A stretch of 29,911 nucleotides of DNA from Acanthaster planci (taxonomy: Eukaryota > Echinodermata > Asteroidea > Valvatida > Acanthasteridae), in the NCBI RefSeq assembly GCF_001949145.1, contig NW_019091813.1, positions 1 through 29,911 of the forward strand, written 5' to 3'. Of the stretch, positions 22,501-28,770 are shown piece by piece (positions within the stretch are counted from its first letter, which is position 1; each line of letters begins with the position of its first letter). The notes beneath the pieces were generated by a model that worked only from the letters and a program-made list of their open reading frames with translations, made no database searches and had not been told where the DNA came from. A program made the position numbers and the translations under genes.

Positions 22501-25500
22501 TTCTGTGACGTCATGCTGTCATTGTCTTTAGTGTATTTTGATTTTTGTGTAACTGAATTGAACTGTACCTTCCTCAAAATGACAGTAAATTAAAATGATA
22601 AAACAAAGCGAGCATTCAGAAGCATTTGACAGACATTTGATCCATGATAAAGTATGCCGTGCATTTATGAGCTCTATACAACCCATAAACTATCACAGTT
22701 TTATTTCTTCACTCGTAGGGACCGGCCGATATTCTGACGACTCGCATGGAGAATGTAGAGGTGGACATCGCGAATGACATGTTCCTACGTCAAGGTGACA
22801 AGCCCAATACTGAGGCCAAAGTAAGTCTTTATGATTACCTTGCAATTTTGTAACCGATTTGGTGGATGTATTTCGAAAAGGCAAGGCTCGGAGGTACACG
22901 TCGTGTCAGTCGGGGTATGGCCAGGTTGACAAGGCCGATGTTTTATTGCTTTTCCCGATTGCAATTGACGTCGGACGCGCTCCCTTTGGCCATGCGCTGT
23001 TAGAATACCACGGAAACGTAAAGGGCCACTTCCAAAAGATAATTACTATCTCGCCGCCGCGACTAGAGGATCAATCCGGCTCTTAAATATTGAGGTTTTT
23101 ATACATGGATTTCATTGTAGAGCAGGAGCAAATTATTACAAGAGAACCCGAGATTCCACAGTTTCATTTTTGGGTGGATGTGTGCACCGAAACTGACGAA
23201 AAGGCTGGCTTGTAAATGTGGTGGCACCTACGGGGCTATTGGCCTCCGCTAAGAGGGCACAACGGAGTTGATAGTTATGTGGGGAAACGATTTGTTATGA
23301 TTTTGCCTAAATGTTCACAAATTAGACCAACAGAGGGCGCTCGTCTTCTTAATGTTAAAGTTAATTGCCGAAAGGTAGCCAGCTGCATATGCAAATGAAT
23401 CTAAAAATTAAACTTGTCTTCATGCAGCGGAGGGACCTGTCTGCAAAGGCTTAGATTTTTGGCTTCTGAAGACAAATTAAAAAAAAAGTAGTTTTGGCAA
23501 GAGGAGGAAAAAGAAGGTGGTCTGTAATGGCGTCTTGTCAACCCTTGAATAAATAAATAAATTCGCTGCAAACGAAACCTTGTTTTCTGAGCACCCAGCA
23601 GCGCAACCCGCTCATACCACAGTAAGTCATGGATCGGCTGGTGAAACCAGAAAGAAAAAAGACGGGAAAAGAGAAGAGTGCTTATATGTGGTTTTCATAA
23701 CAAAGCTTTAAAAAGGGTCTTTATACTTTTCTTCATCAGGTTACCGTCAAGCAGGTCAACCATGACAACTTTAACTACAAAATTGGGGTTGAAAACAAGC
23801 GCGGGAGAAATATGAGGGTAGCCGTCCGCATCTTCATGGCTCCATCTTCTGACGCAGAGGGGGCCCAATTTTTGTTGGATACGCAGCGTCGTCTGTTTAT
23901 CGAAATGGACAAGTTCGTGACTACACGTGAGTAGAACATTGTGGTCGTCTGAGGTCAAAACCAAGTCCAACGTTTTCCATCGTGACTTAAATCAAATAAA
24001 AAAAGAATGTTATTAAAAACTGTGTTAATAAACTTTCATTAATTTAAATACCTACCACAGGTTAGCCAATCTTAGACAAATTCGAGGCGACGCTAATTCC
24101 TGCAGGGCTATTTCACATAGGCCTACACACAAGTCTTAACTTAAACGCTGCCATGCGTGCAATTTGGCAAGTCTCGGCACTCTATCAGCCGGAGACGAAA
24201 CGCGTGTACCACTGCGTGCGAACAGGAATGTCCCGCAATCATGACTTTTTATTATGTTCGTAGGAATTGGCCGTAGAGTGTTTTTTTTACATGACCTAAC
24301 ATTATGGGCAGAGGCATTCAGAAAACGTATTATGTTCGTGGAAGCGCTTTTTATTTCTAATCTTTGAATTTCCATAAGCAACTATTCCATTATGCCTGAA
24401 CGTTGAGATTTCGCACGCATCTGTGTAAATTGAACGCTGACCCTCAACATCACATGAATAAATATCCTTGATAGACTAATTGGAGGAGACGTCATGGCTG
24501 TGGTAGTCTACCGCACTCACACTTCGGAAGCTTGACGACCGACGGTCGGCCGACCATCGTTAAAAAAGGAAAACAACATGTCTGTTCTGTTTTCTCGAAA
24601 ACAACAGCATTCTGGGCAGAAATATTTTTACATATTGATCGAGGCTGTTATTAACTTTCTTTCAAGTGAGATGTTCAAGGATTATTCTGCAGTGCCATTT
24701 TTTTAATGGCTTCAAACCCCGGCTCATGATTGCATGACCGACCACTTTAGTGCTTTACTTGCATTATGCACACGTAAAAGGACGACATGTGTGCACGAGC
24801 GTGTGGCATGTGCCAACCTCGTCCCCCCCCCAAAAAAATAACACGTCAGGCAGGGAAAAAAATCCACAATTAATTGCATCTCCCCGGCGCAAATCCATCT
24901 CTGAAATAGTTGTTCGCGGTACCCGCTGCTACATCTGATTCGAACCATCCAGCCGACACCGGCAAGCTCGGTGGCCGAGTGGTTAAGACGTCTCCACTAG
25001 TAAGCAGGAGGTCGTGGGTTTGAGTCCCACCCGAGTTCCCTTTTGGTTTGTTTTTCACAAGCCTTCAGGGTATACACTGAGTATACAGTGTGTAAATATT
25101 CACGTTTGAGCAGGGAAAAAGGAAAAAAAACATCCAAAATTAACTCGTTCTCATTGGTAAGATCTTTCCCCGCCACACTTGTTCTAGTGAAGGAACGCGC
25201 ACGCAGCCCATAGAGTCGAGGTTGGGCATGTGCGGCTGTTACATGTAACATGGAGCTGGTGAAAAGCTTGTCCCACGACTGGTTTTACAGTTTGGCCGGT
25301 GCATGCACTGTGCTGGCGACATGCGCTGGCGAGCACAGTACCAGTAGAGGGCGCTATGCTCACAAGAGACGACCTGTCAGGGTGCATTCCAACAATGGTT
25401 GTATTTCTGCGCTCGAGCTCATTAATATTTTGTGATCCCGCGGGGTTTTTACAATAAAACAGGCCATAATCAGGAAGTACCATAGAAATATTTCTATAAA

Positions 25501-26596
25501 TCCCAAATTTGGGACTGATAGTTTCCAGTTCGCGTATTTCTTTCACTAAAAGCCCCAAATTGTGGACCTATTTTGGATAGAGGCGGGCGGCTACATTCAG
25601 AAATGAGCGCTTAGTTTTACTGCTATTTTTTTTTATCTTCGTTCAAAGGCGAATACAAATTTTTTTTCAGGTGAAATTTTTCAGGTAAGCCTGCCAGATT
25701 CTATAAGACTGGTCTTCTGGCTGGTCGTTTCTTGTGAATAAAGCGCCCTCTAGTGCTATTCGGCGTGCTCGCCAGCGCATGTCGCTTGCACCGTCTACTG
25801 GCCAAAACAGCAAAACCAGTCTCGGGGCAAGGCTAGTGAGAAGCACGCTACTGATTCTCCACATGCGCAGTGGACAGTCCATTGGCCTTACGAAAGGCAA
25901 ATGCACAACGTATTTTGGCGAGGTCTCATAGGAGTTCATTTGAACAGTAATACGGGTAAAAACATCCGAGAGCGCATGACAGATACACTGAGTGTACTTG
26001 GGCGCGTTTAAGATTTGGCAAGTGGCCTATAATGCTTCGTGCAATAAATGTACATCCTTCATACGAGTTTGTAAAAGGCATTTGCCCTACCCAAAGCACA
26101 GGGGACGTAGCAAAGCATTGCTGAGCTAAGTAAACTTTGTTGATCCACAGTGGAAAAAAATGGAATGAACACCATTACACGCAGCTCCGCCGATTCCTCT
26201 GTGATCAAACCACGTGAGCTAACCATCGCAGAATTGAGGAAGAGAGTCCTCCAGAAGTCGGAAGTCCAGGATAAGGACTGCTGCCGCCCGGATCGGTACT
26301 GCGAATGCGGCTGGCCAGAGCACATGCTGGTACCCAGGGGTACAGCGGAAGGAATGAAGTTCGATCTCTTCGTCATGGTTACCGACTGGGCAAGCGACAG
26401 CAGCACTGACGACTTAGATCGGGGTACCAGTTACTGCGGTGTGAAAGACAAGAAGTACCCAGACAAGCGTGCTATGGGTTTCCCGTTTGACCGTAAGATC
26501 GACAAGAGCCTCTACAAGAGCGTGTTCGATTTCGCAAGGGGGTTTCCTAATATGAAGTGTGTCCCCATAAACATAAAATGGGTATCTGGCCCGTAA
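3953..26596 (+). CDS. Hemocyanin-superfamily prophenoloxidase-like protein, 8 exons
   Basis: Joined exons 3953-4531, 18151-18309, 18939-19115, 21550-21711, 22093-22278, 22719-22820, 23740-23926 and 26151-26596 total 1998 nt, giving 665 residues plus TAA, a normal length for the family. Three domains appear in order: N-terminal helical (about 1-125), copper-binding helical (about 130-395) and C-terminal Ig-like beta-barrel (about 400-655). CuA ligands are H188, H192 (SHHFHWH) and H216 (YYMHQQ). CuB ligands are H340, H344 (HNRGH) and H380 (FRWHKF). CuB spacing matches spiny-lobster hemocyanin (4 and 36 residues). Phenoloxidases of this family oxidise mono- and diphenols to quinones for melanisation and defence; hemocyanins carry oxygen. 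There is no signal peptide, as in most prophenoloxidases, and CGWPEHM (about 570-576) is a phenoloxidase trait. No Arg-Phe activation site is seen in the N-terminal region. Introns are all GT-AG, six in phase 0 and the last in phase 1. Family assignment is firm; enzyme versus carrier is inferred. Confidence 0.95.
5050..6200 (-). mobile_element. Decayed non-LTR retrotransposon (LINE), 3' half
   Basis: Read on the minus strand this is the middle and end of a LINE reverse transcriptase: [19 protein letters not shown] (about 6200-6140), [17 protein letters not shown] (about 6090), [15 protein letters not shown] (about 5930-5886), the catalytic box YVDD (5844-5855), then [18 protein letters not shown] (about 5630). 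The C-terminal region ([15 protein letters not shown], about 5290) follows, then frames break up. The usual GVPQGS loop before ILGPLL is destroyed and several frameshifts are present, so it is inactive. Motifs fit the CR1/L2/Jockey group; the exact clade is not resolved. The 3' end is uncertain and may extend toward 4950. It lies antisense to the host gene. Confidence 0.9.
6201..7770. mobile_element. 1.57-kb insertion splitting the LINE
   Basis: LINE protein similarity stops at [10 protein letters not shown] (about 6200) and resumes at LLIDNNG (about 7771), which are adjacent in an intact reverse transcriptase. The sequence between is therefore foreign to the LINE. It has no convincing coding region. 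It is rich in a short motif, TGTGGTTGACTA or TGTGGTTTACTA, on the + strand in its left part (about 6469, 6512, 6554, 6631, 6877) and inverted (TAGTCAACCA) at about 6657, 7507 and 7542. A second motif, CACGCACCAACGAAGAACG and variants, recurs at about 6835, 6944 and 6985. I found no clear terminal inverted repeat or target duplication, so the class is unknown; the exact ends are within about 15 bp. Confidence 0.65.
7771..9575 (-). mobile_element. Decayed LINE, 5' half: endonuclease and RT N-terminus
   Basis: On the minus strand, from 9575 downward, a basic leader ([10 protein letters not shown], about 9520) precedes APE-type endonuclease motifs: [14 protein letters not shown] and [10 protein letters not shown] (about 9310-9210), then GDINVDYL (about 8930-8908). 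Next come a linker ([17 protein letters not shown], about 8320-8270) and the start of the reverse transcriptase ([18 protein letters not shown] about 8045-7992, [10 protein letters not shown], then TGKWRK). Stops and frameshifts are frequent. Minus-strand open frames at 9174-9446, 8574-8771, 8159-8356 and 8002-8247 are pieces of this one element. Together with 5050-6200 it forms a roughly 3-kb element. Confidence 0.85.
9576..10327. other. Intronic DNA, nothing recognised
   Basis: Unique-looking sequence between the LINE 5' end and the next repeat. A poly-T run of 10 lies near 10270. No coding signal or structured repeat was found. Confidence 0.5.
10328..10488 (+). repeat. Dispersed repeat, copy A
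   Basis: Clearly similar in the same orientation to 16094-16249. Shared words in order are GAACTTCAGTCGAA, AAGTTACATAATTG, CTGAGTT, ATACGCAAGTT and GGACGAAGCAA, with small gaps and substitutions between. The similarity runs a few bases into the 45-bp inverted end at 10475. The family is unknown. Confidence 0.7.
10475..11446. mobile_element. 972-bp element with 45-bp inverted ends
   Basis: 10475-10519 and 11402-11446 are inverted copies of each other, 42 of 45 positions identical by eye. Each begins GCAAGAAATGTCTCTA and includes the near-palindrome CTTGGTGCCAAG. A further inverted match (GCCTGAAAGT at about 10593, inverted inside the right end) suggests the similarity continues inward with a deletion of about 70 bp. 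Inside is an extra hairpin (ACTTTTGCAG 10539-10548 and CTGCAAAAGT 10570-10579). No open frame resembles a transposase, so it is a candidate non-autonomous DNA element. No target duplication was recognised. Confidence 0.6.
11447..12068. other. Intronic DNA, nothing recognised
   Basis: AT-rich sequence between the inverted-end element and the tandem duplication. No coding signal, repeat or structural motif was identified. Confidence 0.5.
12069..13534 (+). repeat. Tandem duplication, two copies of about 735 bp
   Basis: Copy 1 (12069-12805) and copy 2 (12806-13534) are almost identical. The offset is 737 bp at the start and 734 bp at the end; the change comes from a G-run of nine versus six near 12393 and 13130. 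Only a few substitutions are seen (for example CTTTTC/GTTTTTC at the junction, GGGCTACTG/GGGCCACTG at the end). Such identity means a recent duplication, or recent homogenisation. The unit contains several open frames on both strands (the longest about 150-176 residues), but none has a recognisable motif and the frames break at the G-run length change, so I do not call a gene. Confidence 0.92.
13535..14963. other. Intronic AT-rich DNA, no gene
   Basis: Mostly AT-rich. Two diverged similar stretches may be an old internal repeat (around 13650-13690 and 14150-14205, sharing ATTTGCACC followed by TTTTCC and ATTRGCC). An 11-base word TAAGAACCGGA is repeated in tandem near 14489-14510. No coding region is supported. 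Confidence 0.45.
14964..15253 (+). repeat. 31-bp minisatellite
   Basis: About nine units with consensus GGACATAATGGGCCTGC + GGACACAATGGGGC (31 bp). Each unit is two similar halves of about 15-16 bp, both carrying GGACAYAATGGG. Units differ by point changes (AAAGGAG, CATATTGGG, AAGGGGC), and one near the right end has an insertion (GAAAAAGTTT). The array is open in several frames on both strands because the unit lacks stops, which explains long Cys/Pro/Val-rich open frames here that are not genes. Confidence 0.93.
15282..15518. mobile_element. TA-flanked MITE of a second family, copy 1
   Basis: The 237-bp element has inverted ends: left GGGCCGTTTCCAATACTCAA (15282-15301); right, reverse-complemented, TGGCCGTTTTCCAATACTCA (from 15518). 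The left flank is TA (15280-15281); the right flank is TG, compatible with a mutated TA. This fits a Tc1/mariner-type non-autonomous element. A diverged, inverted and partial copy lies at about 21275-21406. It starts about 28 bp after the minisatellite ends. Confidence 0.75.
15519..16093. other. Intronic DNA with one long unassigned open frame
   Basis: A minus-strand frame of 182 residues (15328-15876) begins here and runs through the MITE, so at least a third of it is MITE sequence. It has no recognised domain. Because it crosses the element without interruption I regard it as chance openness, not a gene. Confidence 0.5.
16094..16249 (+). repeat. Dispersed repeat, copy B
   Basis: Direct-orientation relative of 10328-10488 (see that entry for shared words). 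It lacks the 45-bp inverted end that follows copy A, apart from the first bases (GAAGCAACAAAT then CTCTA). So the repeat is separable from the inverted-end element, or this copy is truncated. Confidence 0.7.
16250..18150. other. End of intron 1, nothing recognised
   Basis: Open frames on the minus strand at 16467-16697, 16756-17040 and 16893-17291 show no recognisable domain. A G-run of seven lies near 17810. The intron ends with a pyrimidine-moderate tract and CTTTTAAATCCAG before exon 2. Confidence 0.5.
18151..18309 (+). CDS. Exon 2: third CuA histidine
   Basis: Residues 194-246, phase 0 at both ends. Acceptor AAATCCAG|TCC; donor GCG|GTAAAA. It reads [16 protein letters not shown], then [18 protein letters not shown], the family signature for the third CuA ligand (H216), followed by [12 protein letters not shown]. 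The frame is fixed by the signature; the longer + frames over this region (18093-18335 and 18214-18426) read intron or a wrong frame at their ends. Confidence 0.95.
18310..18938 (+). other. Intron 2 (629 bp)
   Basis: Donor GCG|GTAAAA, acceptor TTCTGCAG|GAA. AT-rich; no embedded repeat recognised. Confidence 0.9.
18939..19115 (+). CDS. Exon 3: copper domain, middle
   Basis: Residues 247-305, phase 0 at both ends. Begins [20 protein letters not shown], matching the family's EGYxPKLxxxxxxxxxxxRPxxM segment that follows the CuA helices. It continues [18 protein letters not shown] and ends [12 protein letters not shown], matching the RILEAIHxG region. Donor AAG|GTGGGT. Confidence 0.93.
19870..20037. 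mobile_element. TA-flanked palindromic MITE, copy 2
   Basis: The 168-bp imperfect palindrome starts CGGTTGATTCAAAATAGTGC and ends, reverse-complemented, CGGGCGATTTACAAAAGCGC. Both arms contain versions of GTTTGCGACG and GACCAATCACAGTG. The centre differs from copy 1 by an extra stretch of about 30 bp bounded by GTCGAC (about 19939-19969). The left flank is TA (19868-19869); the right flank is TG. Similar to 2459-2592 over both arms. Confidence 0.8.
20279..20398 (+). repeat. Degenerate 60-bp tandem repeat with GACTCGA words
   Basis: AATGGCTCGACT occurs at 20289-20300 and again exactly 60 bp later at 20349-20360, each followed by a GAGTC word (GGAGTC, CTCGAGTCC). The whole stretch is dense in GACT and GAGTC half-sites in both orientations, giving many short hairpins. 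No coding or known element assignment. Confidence 0.45.
21275..21406. mobile_element. Second-family MITE, partial copy 2
   Basis: Matches the reverse complement of the left half of 15282-15518. ATCGTATTTGATGTTC, GGCACTA, TTTACAGCTT, GAAGCCT and the end GAGTGTTGGAAAACGGCCC occur in the same order, followed by TA (21407-21408). The opposite end is not recognisable, so it is truncated or too diverged. It ends only 143 bp before exon 4. Confidence 0.65.
21550..21711 (+). CDS. Exon 4: first two CuB histidines
   Basis: Residues 306-359, phase 0 at both ends. Reads [20 protein letters not shown], then [20 protein letters not shown], the CuB signature. H340 and H344 are spaced four apart as in the family, which usually reads YGSLHNxGH. 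It ends [10 protein letters not shown]. Acceptor TTACGCAG|CCC; donor CAG|GTACGT. Confidence 0.95.
21712..22092 (+). other. Intron 4 (381 bp)
   Basis: Donor CAG|GTACGT, acceptor TCCTGAAG|GCT. A G-run of nine lies near 21729. No other feature seen. Confidence 0.9.
22093..22278 (+). CDS. Exon 5: third CuB histidine
   Basis: Residues 360-421, phase 0 at both ends. [28 protein letters not shown] matches the family's GVMxDxxxAxRDPxFYRWHKFID, with the last CuB ligand at H380. It then enters the linker to the C-terminal domain ([20 protein letters not shown]). Donor ATG|GTGAGA. Confidence 0.95.
22279..22718 (+). other. Intron 5 (440 bp)
   Basis: Donor ATG|GTGAGA, acceptor CACTCGTAG|GGA. Contains T-rich runs near 22330. 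Nothing else recognised. Confidence 0.9.
22719..22820 (+). CDS. Exon 6: start of C-terminal domain
   Basis: Residues 422-455, phase 0 at both ends, 34 codons. Reads [20 protein letters not shown], then [14 protein letters not shown], the poorly conserved first strands of the hemocyanin C-terminal beta-barrel (family pattern: LxTxxxxSxVxVxx). Acceptor CTCGTAG|GGA; donor AAA|GTAAGT. Its short size and weak conservation make it the least certain exon by sequence alone. Clean splice sites and phase agreement with both neighbours support it. Confidence 0.85.
22821..23739 (+). other. Intron 6 (919 bp)
   Basis: Donor AAA|GTAAGT, acceptor TTCATCAG|GTT. Short + frames at 22859-23086 and 23216-23398 have no recognisable content. 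No repeat identified. Confidence 0.85.
23740..23926 (+). CDS. Exon 7: C-terminal domain core
   Basis: Residues 456-517 plus the first base of codon 518. Reads [19 protein letters not shown], then [19 protein letters not shown] and [13 protein letters not shown]. These match the family's LxHxPFxYxIxVxN, VRIFLAPKxDxxG and QRxLxIELDKF motifs. Acceptor TTCATCAG|GTT; donor ACAC|GTGAGT, leaving phase 1, the only non-zero intron phase in the gene. Confidence 0.95.
24965..25037 (+). repeat. tRNA-derived SINE head or tRNA pseudogene
   Basis: Folds partly like a tRNA. The acceptor AGCTCGG (24965-24971) pairs with CCGAGTT (25031-25037) over 7 positions including one G-T. The T arm is intact: GTGGG/CCCAC around TTTGAGT (25014-25030). 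The D region reads GGCCGAGTGGTTAAGACG, a good A-box-like stretch, but its stem is spoiled by G-to-A. The anticodon stem TCTCC/GGAGG closes an 11-nt loop containing CTAGTAA, not the normal 7 nt (AGT would be a Thr anticodon). These defects argue against a working tRNA. On the minus strand it gives the spurious peptides [10 protein letters not shown] and WDSNPRPPA, known artefacts of tRNA-derived sequence in genome annotations. A body of about 100 bp may follow to about 25150. Confidence 0.7.
25277..25825. repeat. Foldback: inverted arms of about 110 bp
   Basis: 25277-25382 and 25707-25825 are inverted copies, both outer ends starting GACTGGTTTT. Shared words include TTTGGCC, GCGACATGCGCTGGCGAGCA, TAGAGGGCGCT and CACAAGARACGACC. 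The arms are separated by about 325 bp. The structure could be one foldback (MITE-like) element or two copies of a short repeat in opposite orientation. No coding region inside is supported. Confidence 0.8.
26151..26596 (+). CDS. Exon 8: C-terminal domain end and stop
   Basis: Codon 518 is completed (C + TG, Leu), then residues 519-665 and TAA at 26594-26596. Family motifs in order: [34 protein letters not shown] (561-580), [38 protein letters not shown], and the closing [20 protein letters not shown] corresponds to the thiol-ester-like GCGWPxHM of arthropod prophenoloxidases, but the leading Gly is Glu (E569). Several cysteines (561, 562, 568, 570) sit where the family has its disulfides. 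The stop lies where family members end. Acceptor GATCCACAG|TGG. Confidence 0.95.
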
Positions 26597-27879
26597 TCTA
26601 AGAAAAATCCAAACGGAAAATGAGCCAAGTAAGTACAAGAGTACAGTAAGGCTGAGCACAGTACATATGTATCAGTTTGACACATCATGAAAAAAAAGAG
26701 TCATTTCAAGTAGTCTTTAAAATAGTGACAATTTCTGGTTGAGCACAAGCTGTTAATTTGCAGTGTTTTAAACGCAGGTGAAATGTAAATCAAAGTAGAG
26801 AAAATTAGGCTTGTATTTTTATAAGTACCGCGAACTATTTCCGTTTATTTAGATCAAGATAGTTGATATTTCTCTCAAGAATTTTTGGGTTTTGTTAGTA
26901 CTTAAAGGTATCAGCTTTCTCATATCAATACTGTGGTTGCGAATTGTCTAATTTAACCTTGGTACAATAGAAGCAAACGCCACTGCTTTTGTTCCTTAAA
27001 TGAATGTTTTATTATTAAGAAGCAACACATTATTATGAAGTAACACATACCAAAGTGTGTCTAGAGCATATAAGATGCACTCTAAAATACCGAAAATGCC
27101 AAAAGCCGCTGTTGTAAGTATTGATTTTACTTTTTGCTTCCTTTTTTATAACTGTTCTTAATGTCAATTACTGTAAGGCAAGATACAAAGCGATCAAGAT
27201 AAACAAATTCATCTACGTGAGGATAAATTTGAAATTTAAAAAAGTACAAGAAAAAGGTTCGAAAATAAACAATTCCTGAAAGTTTAGACTAATGGGTTCA
27301 TTTGGAGGTCCAATTGCAGAAATAATACTTTCGTAGTTCCAGGTGTTAGGCACTTGAGCACAGTTATACATAAAGTATTTTGTATGTAAAAACAAGCTTA
27401 AATGCATTAAAATGTATTAATTCCTCCACATTAAACTCCAATGGTGACGGTGTTTATAGTTTTCGTTTTTAAGGAACATGTTTTGAATGTTTTTGTTTTT
27501 GACTTAAAGCATTAACAATGTATTAAATTTCAATTTTATCTTTCATTGACTTTTACTTGTATTTGCGATATTCGTGTGAGACCACTTTATCGTCTTATAA
27601 CTGTTCTTAATAGTAAGTTAATTGCTTGATAGTTGGGAAGAAGCTGCGTAGAGATATGAACTAATTCGTGAAACATTTTTTTCTGGTATAGATTCAGAAT
27701 AAGAGAATGCAGACCAACAGTCCTTGAGTTCATTTTAAAGCACAGTAGCACAATTCCATTTAAAAAGCACAATTTAAAGGACCTTTAGTTTTTCTAGGTA
27801 CGTGTACATTATTTTTTAACAATGCTTGGATTCTATTTAACAGTTATTAATCATATTAATCTTGCCCTGATATACGTGA
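26597..27879. other. 3' flank of the gene, no further gene
   Basis: AT-rich. The first clear AATAAA downstream is at 27264-27269, about 670 nt after the stop, and could serve as the polyadenylation signal; this is unproven. TATAACTGTTCTTAAT occurs twice, near 27147 and 27597, each preceded by a diverged ATTGAYTTTTACTT-like stretch, suggesting an old duplication about 450 bp apart. Confidence 0.5.
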
Positions 27880-28770
27880 TATCATAGAGGAAGGACACAG
27901 AAGGAGTTTGAACTGCCCGGGCTATAACATCTGGCCAATTACCACTTTCTGGCATGCCAGGTATGTCCGTGGCAAGAGCGCAGCGAGAGCTTGCCACTCA
28001 CCATCTGTGTCACACCCACGAAACCCCCATCGCCACAGCAATTTGACGCTGGTAATCTGCATCCTCAAAACTTTGTGTACTGAGGTATAGGAAATGGAAT
28101 ATTCATACATTTGTTGGTGTTTGGTATGATCTCATAAACATCAAATTTAATACTTGCGCAGTTGCTTGCATTACGCCGTATGCCCTAAATGCATATGTGC
28201 AGTCATTGCCCTAAACGAGCGCTTTCTTCTGAGGTTATTTTAGGAAAAAGCCCTATTGTTTACAAGATTTGGTGTTTTGTTTAAATCATTTTTATCATGG
28301 CATTTGTACAAAAGCGTATTTTACCAGATTTCATGATTACTCCCTGTGATGAATAAGCCCATTGTAGTAGTCAACATTTTGTTGGCCTGTCTTTTTAATA
28401 GCCAGATTCGTGCCAAGTCTTCGAAAACTGAAGTAGCAGATGGAGTAGAATAAAATTACAAACTTTGTATTGATAATGGAACAGGGTATCAAACTTTAAA
28501 AAGTTTATTCGGGGTGGCAAAAGTAGGTCTCATAACGGGGAGTTTTCTCTCTCTATTTCCTGGTCAAAGCAATAAGTTGTATATAATTGTAAGCAAAACA
28601 CTACAAGCATTGCTAGGATATAACTGGCTCCGCTTGTCCGGCTAAAATGTACGCAGTAATCCGGCATTTTTTGAATGTTTTCTATCATTCGTCTGACTCA
28701 GCGGCGACGATGTCTGAACATTTGGAAGTGCCAGAGTTTCAACTCCTTCTGTGTCCTTCCTCCTTGATAC
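27880..28770. mobile_element. Candidate element with inverted ends of about 35 bp
   Basis: 27880-27914 and 28735-28770 are inverted matches sharing TATCA followed by GAGGAAGGACACAGAAGGAG and TT-AACT. The roughly 890-bp interval has no transposase-like frame; short open frames at 27908-28110 and 28642-28917 are not recognised. It could be a non-autonomous DNA element or two solitary repeat copies in opposite orientation. No target duplication was identified with confidence. Confidence 0.5.

Larger units (their letters stand above)
23927..26150 (+). other. Intron 7 (2.2 kb)
   Basis: Donor C|GTGAGT, acceptor GATCCACAG|TGG. Contains the SINE-like tRNA-derived sequence (24965-25037) and the foldback pair 25277-25825. 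A perfect 12-bp palindrome, GGTCGGCCGACC, lies at 24544-24555. The rest (23927-24846, 25826-26150) shows no gene. Confidence 0.9.

Noticed and set aside
24870-25251. Minus-strand open frames with [10 protein letters not shown] and [10 protein letters not shown]
   Set aside because: These peptides arise from translating tRNA-derived sequence; not a protein gene.
25667-25939. Opposed open frames at 25667-25939 (-) and 25734-25931 (+)
   Set aside because: They lie over the right arm of the foldback repeat and have no recognised protein content.
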